A DNA stretch of 64,000 nt from Ciona intestinalis. Its lineage: Eukaryota > Chordata > Ascidiacea > Phlebobranchia > Cionidae. Positions within the stretch are counted from its first letter, which is position 1; every line of letters begins with the position of its first letter. Shown here piece by piece: positions 22,810 through 32,531 of the stretch. The translations under genes were made by a program, and so were the position numbers. The stretch lies in contig NW_004190506.2 of the NCBI RefSeq assembly GCF_000224145.3, positions 814,407 through 878,406 on the forward strand. Reading direction: 5' to 3'. The notes under the pieces were generated by a model that saw nothing but the letters and a program-made list of their open reading frames with translations, was not told the DNA's origin and ran no database searches.

Positions 22810-25800
22810 ATGGCTCAGAAAATCAAGTCGTTTGTGGTCAAAGTTTTTAAGATGAACGGATTTACATTAAGAAGGTAAAATTGTATGTGTTAGTCTACAA
22901 CTCTAAATTAGAGTATTTGTTATTATTATAACACAAAGTTTAAACCTTACAGTGAAGGAAGCGCCTTTTTAACTGAAGTACTGGCACCTATAAACGAAAT
23001 TGAAAGGGAAGACTTCATTGACAAACTATTGGAATCAATCCAAAAACAAAACTGTAATATTTAACATTTCAGTTTTTCAAACTTTCTTATGCATGTTTTG
23101 GTTTCAGTGGAGAGTGATATTATTGAGCGCGATGTTCTTGAGCTTGCAGTTAAAGATTGTGGAACACATGAAGAGGACAGGTTTGTCATACAGTGTATAT
23201 GATATATGATGTACATGTTCATTTACAAGTTGTTTTCTTTGGGGGGTGCATGTCTGTTATGTCTGGTATGGACACTATTTCTGATTTGTTATATTGGTCA
23301 AAACTCTTAAAACCCACCCCCCAGCGGACAAATTGAACATGCACTAATTAAAGGGACCCTTTTTTTCTTACTATTTCCCAGTGGTCAGACCTTCTCAGTA
23401 ATTGATGCTTTTGAAGTTCCAAAGTTTATTTACAGTAAAGAAAGAAAGAAGTTTTTAAGGTATTATATACATTATTTCAGGATTGTAAAAGTTGTAAATC
23501 CGGACGGTGATCGTTTAATTTTATTGAAAATCCGGACGTAATATGTTTTACGTGCGTCTGTCACCCAAGCTACCAAATCTTGTTATAAAGCGTATTACTG
23601 ACTATCACCACAACACCCACAGTCTAGTGCGTGCGCCTGTGCGATAGAAACCGTTGTTAAAGCTGCGATCTAATGTTTTATGTTCGTCGCGTGTTCGTAA
23701 TAATCAGCTAATGAAGTCGCTCGAGTAACAAACATTGCCGTGCTGAAATTTGACATTTTGCGCTTAATTGTTACGTCACATGTTTTATTGCAACATAACT
23801 ATTAACTATGACGTTTCATTACGTAACAATCGGAAGGAATGCCCACTGCCTAACGAACCACGAGATGGAAACATCGTGTATGAGCGTCACATTTTTACGC
23901 TCTGCGCGGGCGTAGGAAATAAAGATAGACGCATGCGGTAGCCAAAGTTAGTATAGACCAAGTTAGGAAACGGCGCTCGTGTCCGCCATTACGGAGCCCA
24001 TAGAGCGTGAACCGCCTATACAAATGCATGGTCGGCATGTGTTCATTTAGTTCTTGTAAGCGATACAAAGCTAGAAAACACGTATAGCGGTTGTTTTAAC
24101 GTTTAAAATATAATTTCTAATATAAATCTTGTTATATAATATTAAATCTAGGAATTAATGTGAAGTAAATTAATATTTTAACTGGTTTTCGGGGTACAGT
24201 GTGGTTTAACAGGGTACTTTACGTTGGCGATTAAAACTAGCAGAAATCAGCTTATACTAAGCTGATTTCTGCTTTACACGTATATGATCTTACCTACCAA
24301 TCTACAGAGCTATTCTTTACTACATTTATAACCCAACATGAGTGGACATGCAGCTCCAAACTGCTTAAGTACTAGCAGATAAGGTGTTCGCGTTTTCCGA
24401 TTTCATAAAGACCCGTAACGCAGAAAAGGTAGCTTACTAATTCAAGCAGAGGACCAAAAATAGTAACTGAGTTTTGTTTTCCTCAATGTCATTTCGATAT
24501 TAGGCAAATTTTACACAGATACCTTAAGTTTCGTTGCCGGGGTNNNNNNNNNNNNNNNNNNNNNNNNNNNNNNNNNNNNNNNNNNNNNNNNNNTGTATTT
24601 GACAAAGTATATATTAGTTATAATTAACCTAGTGAAGAAATGTGAATGAATATTATGATGGTCGTTGTTGTGTCAAGCTGTAATAAAATATTGGTTAAAG
24701 AGTGTGGCTTTTAAACTTTAAAAGAATTAAGTTACACTAAGTTCTAGTACTTAAAGATATAACAAGCAACTTTTTTCTTGTGTTTAGGAAAAAGTTATAA
24801 AGAAGTTGGAAACTTTGTTCATTGGATTTCAAGATTTTCCTCCAGTTTGTTTTGTCTTCTGTGGTTCATTTTGTTCCCAACCATACGGACTCTCGCATAG
24901 AACAAACTTGGAAGATGGACTAAAAGCTTTGGCAAAAGTTTTGAAACGCTTTCCTTCTATACTGGCACAGTAAGACATTTAATTATAATTACCATAAAAT
25001 TATAGGCACCTAACATGGGTTTGCATGTATGCCCTGGAGTTGTTATGATAACCCATGTAAGTAATCTAGGAAAACATAATAACAGTTAACTTATTAATAA
25101 TGCACTAATTAAAGGTAATAGCATGCGAATTATGTTTAGATTCAGTTTAAAAGCACTGAGATTTGCCTAAAAACAAAATCGTTAAAAAAACAACACAAAA
25201 TCGTTTTATTTTTTTTCCACTTGTATTCAACAGAAGTAAAATGGTGTTTGTCCCATCACCTGAAGATTATGGTTTGGGTCAAATTCTACCAAGGCCTGCC
25301 ATACCTGATGTAGCAACAGATGAGTTTTGTGCAAAAGTTCCAAATGCTATTTTTGCCTCAAACCCTTGCAGGTTTGAAAGATTACATTTTTATGTTAAAA
25401 AAATAGGTTAAACATTGAAAGGGTCTTTCGTTTCTTTCTTAATTTATCTGCAATTCATCTTTTTATATATGTCCAAGGGTTAAACTTAAGTTAACAGTTT
25501 AGCATTAGGAGTAGGAAATTTAATATGAACAACAAAACAATAATTTTTGAATACTTTTATTTTTTTTTGTAATTAGCCCACCTTGTATATGTACAACAAA
25601 GCACTAATAAAAGTTTTTGGCAGAATTCAATACTGCACACAAGAAATGATCATCTACAGAGATGACATTGTAAAGAAAATGTGCAAAAACTCAATTCGTG
25701 GGCCAACAACTGATATAAATGAACAGGTCAGTTTCTAAAACTTTATTAATTCTAAAAGGTCGCAGCTGTTGTTTGAAACTACAAAATATATAACATGCAA

Positions 25801-26532
25801 CATCCATGCTAGCATACTTAATGCTGTAGAAATATAAACAGTTTAAACATGTTGAGTACTTGTTTTATTGCTACCTCAATGCAGTATATGCCACCAACTG
25901 TTATAAATTTTACACTTTGTCATAAGAATACCTGCTTGCTTAAACTGTAAGTCTTTCTGTTTAAATCTAACAATAAATATATATTTTTTTTTATTGTTAA
26001 TGTGTATTATGAATGAATGGAATTCATTATTATTTATTTTCAGTTTGTGAAGAGCGTTTTATCCCAAGGCCATCTATCACCTCTCCCCATCCACATCAAC
26101 CCTGTGTATTGGTCACATGATCATGCACTGAGTCTCTACCCGGTACCAGATGTAATCGTGTTTAGTGACAGACACACAGAACCTTTTGACATCACCCAAA
26201 TCGACTGCAAGTGTTTGAACCCTGTAAGTCAGTGCTATATATATATAGTATATTAGGGGAAAATGGGGCACTTTTTTATTTCATTTGGTAGGAAACAAAG
26301 TTCATTCAAAGAATTATAAAACTGTATCCTCATATAATTCCGATAGACCAGTCTATCAGGAATATGTGCTAAATGTGACCCATCTTACCCTATAGTTCTA
26401 TTAGTTTTTGATAAAGATATTTAATATTATTCTATTCCTTTCCAACAGGGTTCTTTCTCATCTGGAGATTACTGTTTTAAAGTTTACTACCCAGCTAGTA
26501 GGACAGTGGATGACAGTAAAATTGAAGACTGA
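22810..26532 (+). CDS. pole2: DNA polymerase epsilon subunit 2 (B subunit), internally incomplete in this assembly
   Basis: Non-catalytic B subunit of the leading-strand replicative polymerase, in the nucleus. Exons seen: 22810-22874, 22953-23053, 23108-23180, 23382-23459, then 24788-24969, 25234-25371, 25624-25726, 26044-26223, 26449-26532. The N-terminal part (about 105 codons) reads FDAFEVPKF-like with IYSKERKKFL, the family's N-terminal domain. The C-terminal 228 codons carry the inactive phosphoesterase fold: CFVFCGSF, FVPSPEDYG...LPRP, NPCRIQYCTQE, SQGHLSPLP...NPVYW and KVYYPASRTVDDSKIED. The family usually has about 527 residues, so about 195 central residues (OB fold and start of the phosphoesterase fold) are absent. 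The exon before the gap ends in phase 2 but the one after begins in phase 0, so they cannot be adjacent. The start is 2 nt after a TGCAG, possibly a spliced-leader acceptor. Identity is secure; completeness is not. Confidence 0.93.
23460..24543. other. CpG-rich segment occupying the place of the missing POLE2 exons
   Basis: About 1.1 kb after the fourth POLE2 exon with many CpGs (for example TGCGCGGGCG near 23915), unlike the flanking CpG-poor gene body, and with no frame matching POLE2. It ends at the run of Ns and contains a 16-bp perfect hairpin. It could be an inserted element, a misplaced contig end or a true intronic regulatory island. The phase break in POLE2 favours an assembly fault. 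Confidence 0.55.
24239..24273. repeat. perfect inverted repeat, 16-bp arms and 3-bp loop
   Basis: AGCAGAAATCAGCTTA, then TAC, then TAAGCTGATTTCTGCT. The arms are fully complementary. It lies 270 bp before the assembly gap. It may be the centre of a palindromic element or a cloning or assembly fold-back. Confidence 0.85.
24544..24593. other. assembly gap, 50 Ns
   Basis: Fifty consecutive undetermined bases, a round number typical of a placeholder, so the real size of the gap is unknown. It sits where the central POLE2 exons should be. Confidence 0.98.
26250..26395. mobile_element. MITE-like element family A, copy 6
   Basis: TATTAGGGGAAAATGGGGC to CATCTTACCCTATAG, with the interior GGTAGGAAACAAAGTTCATT and AGAATTATAAAACTGTATCC. 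It occupies the last POLE2 intron almost completely. Confidence 0.7.
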
Positions 26533-26705
26533 TGAACCTACATACTGTACATGATGCTACACTACAGTAAGGCTGCTGCTCTTCAGTGCACGGGAGGGAC
26601 ACAGTTGTAACGATGGGTTGAATTTTATGTCGTGAAAGCAGGCAGATATGAAAATAACACAAGTTGCATTGAAAGGAACTGGTGAGACACAAAGATATTT
26701 TGCTA

Positions 26706-26754
26706 AATAAATATTACACTAGTTGTGCTACATGTTGATGCGCTATCTAATAAA
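26706..26754 (+). terminator. POLE2 polyadenylation signals
   Basis: Two AATAAA hexamers, at 26706 and 26749, follow the POLE2 stop by about 175 and 217 bp. The convergent SNX19 stop codon is at 26783, so the two 3' ends probably overlap or nearly touch. Confidence 0.55.
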
Positions 26755-26782
26755 TAAGAATGTTAAGAACTAGGTAGAACCA

Positions 26783-29700
26783 CTAAATTGAGATATTCCG
26801 TCGCTTTGCTAAAATGTTTTGAAAATCTGGGAAGAGAAGTTGGAGTGAAGAGTCTAGGAGATGATAAATAAGATGACGATTTATCACTGGATGTTGGAAG
26901 GACTCCAGCAAAGATGAAACTCCATGTTTATATTCTGCATCCCCAACTAAAAACCTCAACACATCAGGAAATGTGTCTTCAAGCACCAGCTGAGCTTTGT
27001 CGTAATTTTCTTTCGGATCTTCGTTTTCTTTCGTGTCAGTTTCGCCCCATACGCCACTAGGCCACAGTGAGTTTTGGAATGTCTGCAAAAGATTGCAACA
27101 ATTACATAAAGAACCCAAATGATAAATAAATAGAAAAATTATGTAAAACTTGATGTAAAATGAAATCCCATCCTACCTTTAAATAATGCATCCATTTATC
27201 TTTTTGAAGCAGTTGTTGAATTTTGATTTCCATATACTGCTGTACAAATCGTGCAACACAAACAACAGATAAGGAATGTTTACCAAGAGGAATGTTCCAG
27301 ATTATCTTCGCAACTCGGAATACTTGACCTAACAAAATAAAACATTTTCCTTTTGAGTGGGTAGACCTGGGATGGTACTTGCATAAACCACCTTTTATAC
27401 ACTGAACAATTAGGGATAGAGCTACACCATGTGCAGGTCCAATACCTTAAGATAATGTAGCATTCTACACCATTTACCCCCATATGTATTACCTGCTAAG
27501 ATACAATCACCAAGCAAGCCGTTGCCGTGTTGTTCTAAACTTATAACATTATCGCACCCATCACCCTGTGTTCTCCGTCCTCCCATGGAAGATGCACAGA
27601 ATCGTGTTCGGTTGGTTAGAAGATTCTCGGGACTTCTCCATTTTCTTCCAAATGTGACAAGGTTTGAGTTTCTAGGTCCAGTAAATGGGGAGTAATCTCG
27701 AACTACGTCCTCATACTTGTCGGAATCAAGAGTCTTGCCCAGCATTATGTTCTTGAACCTCGTAACTGGTCCTTTGTGTTTTGTGTGAGCTGATCTATGG
27801 GAGCTACATGAGGGTTTTGACTCATTGAGAATGGGCATTGATTTAGAGGCAGATATTTGTGTGTGTGGTTGGATGTAAACATCATCTTGTTCAAGGGAGA
27901 ATTTATCGCTGAGTTTGTTGCTTGCCGCACCGATCAATTCATTAAATGCATTCTTGAACATTTTGTCGAATCTAAACGAAAAATTGTTTGATTACACAAT
28001 GATATCTACAATACTGCAACATTTTTTTTATCAACCATTTTTGTCTGACATCCAGATTTAGTTGCTCCCTATTTAATAACAGTAAAATAAAACAAACATA
28101 AAATGTTGAGCAGCCTTACTAAACATCAGATATACCTTGGTATATATTCTGAAGACTTCCTTACAAATGCAATTCGTGGATCAGTTGTGTACGCGAGGAA
28201 TTGACGTAGTTCAACAGTTTCACTGATCTCTGGATACGAACAAAGCTGGAAATGGAAATCATCACTCAAATTACTGCACGTTGACTTAGTTTACTTTAAT
28301 ACATATCCAGCACTATGGCTCAGTGGTTAGGTCTTCACATCATAACAGCAAGATAAAGGCTACATTTCTCTAGTCTAGGTGATGGGTTATTGGCTAAAAT
28401 TCTGTCCGAAACCCTAGGTTATCTGAGAAATACTTCACCCATATACAATATAGGATACTCCTACACATTCACACACCTCACGCATGAAAGCTTGAAGAAG
28501 TTTTCTTCTTTTTTCAATGTATTGCTTGTCGAGGTTACCAATGGGCATAGGGAACATCCTGGAAGGTCCTCTGATCTTCGTCATCAACTTTCGGATCTTT
28601 TGCTTCTCATTTAATCGATCCTGAAGAGTCAGAAACTCCCGAAATCTTCTTTGTACCTTTGAATTATTAATTCAAATTAGTTTTAGTATTGATTGGATAA
28701 GATGACAGTATTATGCATTTTAAAGGAAAATCAGGTGATACAAAATATTTGCAACATTTCACTGTGTTTCAAGTTAAAAAGATTTAATAATATAATTATC
28801 AAACAGAATACTAAATTAATCTAACCTGAAACTCCTTAAGATCAGCTTCCATGGTATTGGAAGAGGAATTAGAAAGATTAAAATTCGATGTCCTCCTTTT
28901 ATTAATTTGTTTATGAGGTGGTGCAAAGTATGTTATCTTATACAACGTGTATCTTCCACCACCTTCAAATGCCTCATCCACAGTAACTGCTTCATGGATT
29001 CGAATATGGCGAAAATAACGAGGTCTGAAAGATATAAACAAAGTTGTTTTAATTAATATGAAAATGGTCAGGTTTTTCAACCTATCGTTTTTCAATTTAT
29101 AGAAATTTATCTTCCTGTTTGCTAATAATAATACACTATCCAATATTCGCTGCTTGAATTGGGATTAGTTTTCAGGCTTATAACACATCTTCACTGTAGT
29201 TACAGCTCAATGCTATTAAGTCAGAGCACCGATGTCTGGTGATTCAATACAATGCATTATGTCATAACCATAATATTGTTTATCATGTGATACTCAACTA
29301 AACTTTATATGAGAATCAGCAAATGTAAAATTCAAGCATTATATGCATTGGTACCAAGATATAACTGTACCTTCTTGGAGGAAATGCCGGCAAATTAAAA
29401 TCATCTGAAGCCACAGTTGGTAGCTTTGTATGTTTGTTGAAATTTTTATCGACATTTTTGTCACGCCCTTCCCCACTGTCTGAGAAATGAACCAACTCTG
29501 TGTCGACTTCTATTGACTCAGAGCCTTCTTGATCATCTTGCATTGTATTCAAATGTTCCGATTGAAACTCTAACGTATTTACATTGTCAGTATCAGTATA
29601 AGTGTGAATTGGTAAATCAATCTCCACTGTATTTTTATCCATTGACACTGAGTATCGAACTGAGGGTTCAGTCGGTTGGAATGTGGCTGGCTGTTCCTCG

Positions 29701-31054
29701 TGAACACTGCTCTCAAGAGTAGGAGGAAGTACTATACAGTTCCGAGTATCATCCTCTGCTTCCAATGTTTCCACGCTCTCAGAACTTGAAGAGTAAGTGG
29801 AAGATCCACTTTCATCTTCAACATCATCTTCAAGAACACGGATGATCATTGTGTTGATCCAGTCCGGCTTAGTTGCCATGTCAACCACAGCAAGCATGAC
29901 ATTACTGGATATAAGTTCACGTACAAGATACATTGATGTCCCTGTTAACTTGTAATCTGAAGGTAGTAATCCTTTGAGAAGAATAGCAGTGAGGGAACGA
30001 AGATGATCAGACTCAGTGTCAGGTAAGTTTGACATGGCAAGATGGCCGTTAAGCTTTTCATAAGTTACTACCACTGTTTGTTCTTTTCTGAAATTCAATA
30101 GAACAGGAATAACACGCTGTATATTGCTACAAGTCCAACCCAGTGGTCACTTATGAGTTGTCCCAAAAAGTAACATACATGGGAACTCATAAGCTGGCTT
30201 GGGGAGAATAAAACGGAACACTCATGTTTGAGCCTGTCCTTTTCCAGCCACGCGAGTATCAAGCAGGTTACATTCACTCATTCATACGCAAATTAGAACA
30301 GGTTTAACGTTGTCAGCAATCCTTACCTTGTTGAGTCAGTGTTATTAACAGACTGTGCATAGTCCACTGCTTGCTTGTAGCAGGTATAATGTCGCTTTAA
30401 ACGATACAATAAAACACGGACGAATGTATGAGAATTAATAGCAGTAACTCGTGACCGCACTTCAGTAAGAACGTGTTCGAATACTTCAAAAGCTTCTTGG
30501 ACAAATTCAACATTGTCACTCACAGTGTTGTACCTGCAATGTTAATTTGTAATTTGTATTTGGGATCTGTGAATATATGTACATTTGCAACAATGCAAAA
30601 TACCACTCAGTGCAATCACACACATTTTAATCATTTCCTGTACAAGTGCTTACCAATCAAGAATGAAATCTCTCACAATATGACCCGTAAGCTCACGCAG
30701 TTTACGAGTTATTTCATCATCGTATTTAGATGGTGTGTCATTTAAATTCTCTTGTAAGACTTCTTCTTTTGAATCTTGGCTTGGTAAATTTTTGCCCGAC
30801 ACTAAAAAAGAATTCAATTTAAAGTCTAATAATCTATTATTGTTAAACCTATGCTATGCGTTACCTTTTGAGTATAGATCCATGATAATCCCTTCAATTG
30901 GCAATAATGTGCCATTAGCAACAAGCATATACAGTCCAGTAGAAGTAACAACACAGAAAACACTGACAGTGAACAGCAGGGGCCATACAGCCACTTGGTA
31001 TAACACCACAAAAAACACAACAGCAATCACACTTAAAGTTGATTTTTCCATCAT
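26783..31054 (-). CDS. snx19: sorting nexin 19 (PXA - PX - nexin C), membrane anchored
   Basis: Endosomal or ER-contact sorting nexin. Exons in transcript order: 31054-30865, 30801-30654, 30533-30327, 30087-29371, 29024-28826, 28656-28477, 28245-28136, 27971-27493, 27328-27177, 27082-26783; phases close to about 893 aa. The N-terminus has a long hydrophobic hairpin (about residues 6-48). A PXA domain follows: IVRDFILDWYNTVSD, then LLKGLLPSDYKLTG and LVRELISSNVMLAVVD..PDWIN. Next is an acidic Ser-rich linker and then a PX domain with RRFREFLTLQDRL, IRGPSRMFPMPIGNLD and RRKLLQAFMRE. The C-terminal nexin domain ends DFQNILAKRRNISI. No RGS domain lies between PXA and PX, which separates SNX19 from SNX13, SNX14 and SNX25. 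The first codons are two adjacent ATGs, 8 nt after a TTTTTGTTGCAG acceptor, so the mRNA 5' end is probably made by trans-splicing downstream of ZSWIM7. The vertebrate protein is near 990 aa. Confidence 0.9.
28307..28420 (+). repeat. tRNA-like SINE head candidate in SNX19 intron
   Basis: ATGGCTCAGTGGTTAGG resembles the D-arm/box A region of a tRNA-derived SINE; the expected box B is only weakly visible. It lies between two PX-domain exons, on the strand opposite to SNX19. Only one copy was noticed in the window, so the call is tentative. Confidence 0.35.
30117..30280. repeat. dispersed repeat family B, copy 1
   Basis: Contains CAGTGGTCACTTATGAG, AGTAACATACATGGGAACTC, then CTTTTCCAGCCACGCGAGTA and GGTTACATTCA. 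The same blocks in the same order recur at about 40915-41095. It sits in an SNX19 intron. Confidence 0.6.
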
Positions 31055-31062
31055 AAATTTAG

Positions 31063-31152
31063 CTGCAACAAAAACAGATTACAACTAGGCATAATAACAT
31101 TTCAATGTCTTTCTGAAATATACTAACATTTTAACAGCTTGTTGTACAGAAT
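31063..31152 (-). promoter_or_regulatory. ZSWIM7-SNX19 intercistronic segment with (trans-)splice acceptor
   Basis: Only 90 bp separate the ZSWIM7 stop codon from a TTTTTGTTGCAG acceptor that lies 8 nt before the first SNX19 ATG. No canonical AATAAA is visible on the coding strand between them. The geometry fits a downstream operon gene whose mRNA receives a spliced leader; no leader sequence can be seen in genomic DNA, so this is inferred. Confidence 0.55.
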
Positions 31153-32138
31153 TCAATATTCTTGTTGAAACAATATAATTGATATTTCCTCATCACTTTT
31201 TTCAACCACAGTGCATAGGCCCATTGCTTTGCTCAGTAAAATTGCTAAAACATGTTTACACTGCAATAGAATACTTAGTAATAAATGGCCGCCATGTGCT
31301 TACAAATGCTATGACTCAATATATGACAACTCACAGTGATTAGTTCTTCACGCTTAATAACACCGAAAGCAAAGGACATACATGGACAAAACTGCAAGGA
31401 CGCAGGACAGGTGTATATTCTCCCTGAATTACTGCACACCTAAAACAATAATTCTCCTAATTATGTTATGTTTTTGTACTCCAACATTTATATTTATTTA
31501 AATGTTATTTTCCAGCTGATTAAAAAAGTTAAGTGAGCTATTTTAAATGTTCCTTACCTCATGAAGTTACACCTTAGGAAAAAAGTTGGGATGCTACCTA
31601 TATCACTACATAATTGATAACAGTGCAAGTTACCTGATAAACCTCTTTCTCAGTTGGAGATACAATATGAGTGACAGCTGAGTTATCAACTAAATCAAGT
31701 GCAGCAAGTAAAGGTTGACCAAACATACAGTTTAATCTGCCATAACAGGAAATATATCAATAAAGCTATTTCTATATAAACATGCACTTTATGCTGCAAT
31801 GGTAAAAACCAACATGACGTAATTAGCAAACAACACATTACGCATTAGTTCATTATTATTACACATAGCATACGCAGGCACGCTTGAATGGTAATGCATT
31901 GTTTAATGTTTACATTTGCAGAGTTGTTAATATTTAAATAAAAAACTAAAGCAAAACAGTAAATACTCACGCTGAAAGGTGGCTGTCCGACACTGCAAAA
32001 TAAGATCCATTATAACACAATATTATTAAGAATGAAATGCCAATACACACGGTTATACTACTTACACTCGCCGTATTTGTCATATTCTTGTTTTATTTCT
32101 TCGAATAGTTTATTGCTCACCAAATCAATTGTGCTCAT
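31153..32138 (-). CDS. zswim7: ZSWIM7 (SWS1), SWIM zinc-finger recombination factor
   Basis: Subunit of the Shu-type complex with SWSAP1, which supports RAD51-dependent homologous recombination in the nucleus. Exons in transcript order: 32138-32066, 31992-31971, 31736-31634, 31439-31335, 31260-31153. All phases close to 136 aa, compared with about 140 in vertebrates; the second exon is only 22 nt. The core reads FGQPLLAALDLVDNSAVTHI, then SPTEKEVYQ and YTCPASLQFCPCMSFAFGV, then CKHVLAILLSKAM. The zinc-binding SWIM motif C-x-C...C-x-H is complete (CPC and CKH). The start ATG at 32138 is the only in-frame candidate that I see. It lies head to head with EXOC5 and immediately upstream of SNX19, probably as the first cistron of an operon. 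It was assembled from small exons and is easily missed by ORF scans. Confidence 0.92.
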
Positions 32139-32531
32139 ACCAGACTCACAACGTTTGCTATCTTCTTCGTTAGAGTATATAGTTGTATCGTTCAGAAAGC
32201 AACATGCAAAACAACAAACGTAAATAGTGACTACGCGCCATAAACACGAATGACGTAATCGGGAAGTGCAAATGTAATTACACTCACGGCGTTAAAAAAT
32301 AAACTATTGCGCAATGTTTATTGTAAAGGTAAATGTTTTGCTCATAGTATGAACATTCTACAGAGAATTTGTTCAGTAAAAGGAAATCCACCCCGATATA
32401 AAATATTTTACGGGAACACTTTTTATGATGTCACAATTTTTTTTAGATATTTTTTGGCAGAAACTCGGCTAATACGATAATGAATTGTTATTAAATGATG
32501 AAGTAAGTTACGTCAATTAATTAATAAAATC
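32139..32531. promoter_or_regulatory. shared divergent promoter region, ZSWIM7 and EXOC5
   Basis: The two start codons are 393 bp apart on opposite strands, so the segment must carry both 5' leaders and promoters. It contains ACGTCA/ACGTAA half sites near 32248 and 32508 and no repeat. No TATA box is clear. Confidence 0.5.

Noticed and set aside
23482..23542. Acceptor followed by a short open frame after POLE2 exon 4
   Set aside because: Its translation does not resemble POLE2 and stops after about 20 codons.
29371..30087. Possible RGS domain in SNX19
   Set aside because: The exon after the PXA region is an acidic, Ser/Thr-rich linker with no helical RGS pattern; the absence of RGS supports SNX19 over SNX13, SNX14 and SNX25.
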